DNA of 8,231 bases, from positions 1-8,231 of the forward strand of contig JAHJLU010000374.1 in the NCBI GenBank assembly GCA_018821745.1, read 5' to 3'. Shown here piece after piece: positions 6,923 to 8,231 of this stretch. The notes beneath the pieces are model-generated. The model did no database searches, was not told where the DNA came from, and was given only the letters and a program-made list of their open reading frames with translations. A program made the translations under genes and the position numbers. Position 1 is the stretch's first letter, and the number at the start of each line of letters is the position of its first letter. Source of the stretch: Myxococcota bacterium (GTDB lineage Bacteria; Myxococcota_A; Polyangia; HGW-17).

Positions 6923-7657
6923 TCAGGAGCGGGCGTTGATTTGAGCGGCACCGGGGATGGCCTCGGCGCCTCTGCTGCCTTCTGCCTCCAGCGCGTGGAG
7001 GCGCATCACCATACGGACAGTGAACAGGGCTAAAAGCAGGGCGAAGTGGCACATAATGGAGGGGGTGGCACCGCGGGTGGGGCTGAAGAAGGCCATGGTG
7101 GCCAGGGCGCCCAGAATGAAGGCCAGGTTTCCCGTGAGGAAGTCTCCAACCAGCGGGCGATATTTGTCATTCCTTGTGTGGGAGAGGGTGTAGACGCCGG
7201 CGAATACGATGACCAGCAGTCCCAGGTTGTAGTAGAGGGCGTAGGAGAGGTATATCATGGGGGTGTCGGTGTAGTAGGTTGCGAAGACCACCGTGCACAC
7301 GGTCTGGGTGATAAAGGTGGGGATGAACAGCACCGCCGCGGTGAGGATGCCCGCGCCACCGAAGAGGCTGAGGGTGCCCCACCTGGTCCATTTTTTTGTA
7401 GACCCTGACAGATTATGGATGAGCAGGACCCCCAGGGGGGGGAGCCAGACCACATCGGCGAAGGCCAGGCGTGAGAGGAAATCCGCCGAGGTGTTTCGGC
7501 AGACGAACCACTCAAGAACCTGATATCCAGCTAAAAAGAAGAGGATGAGGGCAGCGGGGACCGTGACCTTTTTGTTGCCCGTGCCCCGAATTACCCAGAT
7601 GCCTGCGGCTATCTCGAACAGGGCCGTGAAAATGGAGAGGTAGGGAGTGTAAGCCAT
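6923..7657 (-). CDS. Multi-pass (about seven-helix) membrane protein of unknown function
   Basis: A 244-aa inner-membrane protein with about seven hydrophobic segments, roughly residues 4-24, 32-50, 64-82, 94-113, 134-156, 168-190 and 196-216, ending in a short soluble tail (220-244). Motif-like stretches are LFFLAGYQVLEWFVC (39-53) and AFADVVWLPPLGVLLIH (65-81). The second resembles the Pro-containing helix of seven-helix sensor regions found in front of some histidine kinases, but no kinase or other output domain follows here, so this comparison is weak. The ATG at 7657 has GAGGAG 5 bases upstream, and a promoter sits at 7692-7719. Its stop lies only 10 bases from that of the 344-aa lipoprotein gene on the other strand. 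Role unknown; a small-molecule sensor or an integral partner protein are both possible. Confidence 0.82.
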   Translation of the reverse strand: MAYTPYLSIFTALFEIAAGIWVIRGTGNKKVTVPAALILFFLAGYQVLEWFVCRNTSADFLSRLAFADVVWLPPLGVLLIHNLSGSTKKWTRWGTLSLFGGAGILTAAVLFIPTFITQTVCTVVFATYYTDTPMIYLSYALYYNLGLLVIVFAGVYTLSHTRNDKYRPLVGDFLTGNLAFILGALATMAFFSPTRGATPSIMCHFALLLALFTVRMVMRLHALEAEGSRGAEAIPGAAQINARS

Positions 7658-7691
7658 GGTCGCTCCTCAACTGTTGTGGTGCTCTCCTCAA

Positions 7692-7719
7692 AATTTACCA
7701 TGGATCGGCGCTGCGTCAA
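7692..7719 (-). promoter_or_regulatory. Sigma70-type promoter for the seven-helix membrane protein
   Basis: On the minus strand: TTGACG (-35, 7714-7719), 16-base spacer, TAAATT (-10, 7692-7697) preceded by TGG, an extended -10. Transcription would start near 7685, giving a leader of about 28 bases that holds the ribosome site GAGGAG. A second GAGGAG sits further upstream, around the predicted start, and has no ATG at a useful distance. Confidence 0.5.
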
Positions 7720-7843
7720 TGGATTATCACGGGTATGACAATTCCGTGACCCTCCGCAGGAATGAGAATTTTTTCAGCAGACTGTGCCATCGCCATTCGG
7801 CCCATGGTGTAACGGGAGCATGGAGGGACTGTCCGCAAGGAAA

Positions 7844-7862
7844 CGTGGAAAATCGTGGAAAA
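7844..7862. repeat. Two-copy tandem repeat, 10-base period
   Basis: CGTGGAAAA occurs at 7844-7852 and again at 7854-7862, separated by a single T, so the period is 10 bases, close to one helical turn. Two copies alone may be chance, but the position, on one face of the DNA in a non-coding stretch, could suit a protein-binding site. Confidence 0.4.
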
Positions 7863-7963
7863 GAGGGCTGTTGGGGCCAGAAATTTCCGCCAAAATGCTC
7901 AAGAAGGCACCGCGGGGGCTCAAGGGGCTGTTCATCCCTCACCCCCACTATATCAATAAAGGG

Positions 7964-7995
7964 GGGGACCATTTCAGGCTCCTGTATGGTGCCCC
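7964..7995. other. Bulged hairpin in non-coding DNA
   Basis: GGGGACCAT (7964-7972) pairs with ATGGT-G-CCCC (7986-7995) to make a 9-base-pair stem with one bulged G and a 13-base loop. No T-run follows on either strand, so it is not a standard intrinsic terminator. It may be a structured RNA element or part of a decayed gene. Confidence 0.35.
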
Positions 7996-8169
7996 TGCAG
8001 CCGCCTGGGGCCAGAAAATTAGCCGGGTCATGAGTCTTAAAAAGTAAATAATAACAGTATGTAACGGGGGTCGCGGTGGTGAAAAGCCTAGTGTCATGTG
8101 TATGAGATATCCGATTGTCCAGGGTAGTTTAGGAATATGGATTTCCCTCGGTGGGAGATAACGACCTGG

Positions 8170-8231
8170 TCACAGCGGGGCGAAGGCAGCGGGGACGTGG
8201 AAGTCGGGGCGGGGCGTGTGGATGGGGAAGG
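8170..8231 (-). CDS. Partial gene, C-terminal end only
   Basis: The minus-strand frame entering from the right edge reads FPIHTPRPDFHVPAAFAPL and stops at TGA (8170-8172). Nearly every codon ends in G or C, as expected of a real gene in GC-rich DNA, and the peptide has a normal composition; the other minus frames read as Pro/Ser/Arg-rich noise. Only 19 codons are visible, so the product cannot be named. If real, it transcribes toward the membrane-protein gene, with about 500 bases between them. Confidence 0.35.
   Translation of the reverse strand, partial: FPIHTPRPDFHVPAAFAPL

Larger units (their letters stand above)
7720..8169. other. Stretch without a convincing gene
   Basis: About 450 bases with no clear gene. 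A plus-strand frame from 7784 (87 codons) or from the ATG at 7820 (75 codons) to TAA at 8045-8047 would give a basic peptide containing KMLKKAPRGLKGLFIPHPHY; the ATG at 7820 has GGGAG only one base upstream and the earlier ATG has no ribosome site, so I do not call it, though a decayed gene or a small basic protein is possible. The stretch also holds a tandem repeat (7844-7862) and a bulged hairpin (7964-7995), and G-runs such as the one at 7961-7967. From 8048 to 8169 I see nothing. Confidence 0.4.

Noticed and set aside
5854..6951. 365-codon minus-strand frame opposite the 344-aa lipoprotein
   Set aside because: Although longer than the sense gene, it lacks a ribosome site and a signal or domain, and the sense strand has GAGG-GTG start spacing, a promoter and a clean lipoprotein signal peptide.
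7798..7840. tRNA-like 5' half (D-arm GTGT...GCAT at 7807-7821)
   Set aside because: The D-arm pairs well, but no anticodon stem-loop, T-arm with GTTCRA or matching 3' acceptor follows at the required spacing, so it is probably chance.

Overview
This window reads as a stretch of bacterial chromosome carrying six complete protein genes, one likely partial gene at the right edge, and no recognisable mobile element, CRISPR array, rRNA or tRNA. The DNA is moderately GC-rich. Four of the six complete genes begin with a lipoprotein signal peptide, so the host is probably a Gram-negative-type (diderm) bacterium with a large envelope lipoprotein set. A spirochaete or a delta-proteobacterial/myxobacterial relative would fit, because DUF3160 proteins, GIN-domain lipoproteins and large membrane M48-like proteins occur together there. 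That assignment is inference only; nothing in the window fixes the taxon.

Layout: (1) 190-2505, plus strand, a 771-aa DUF3160 lipoprotein. (2) 2536-3894, minus strand, a 452-aa membrane protein that looks like an M48 metallopeptidase whose zinc-binding HExxH has been replaced, so a pseudoprotease. (3) 4022-4513, minus strand, a 163-aa lipoprotein of unknown function. (4) 4756-5397, plus strand, a 213-aa lipoprotein with a GIN (DUF2807) beta-solenoid domain. (5) 5419-5649, minus strand, a 76-aa helical small protein. (6) 5878-6912, plus strand, a 344-aa lipoprotein with a Lys/Pro linker and a basic tail. (7) 6923-7657, minus strand, a roughly seven-helix membrane protein. From 7658 to 8169 I see no convincing gene, only a promoter, a short tandem repeat, a bulged hairpin and a doubtful small reading frame. 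A minus-strand C-terminus (8170-8231) runs off the right edge.

The genes form three tail-to-tail pairs whose stop codons lie only 30, 21 and 10 bases apart, with no classical terminator between them. The divergent gaps carry recognisable sigma70-type promoters, several with an extended -10 (TGn) element. Most genes therefore look singly transcribed, and I see no evidence that they form one pathway. The common theme is the cell envelope. The most notable observation is the apparently inactivated M48-like protein; a second is a near-ideal promoter that would start its transcript exactly at that gene's ATG (leaderless).
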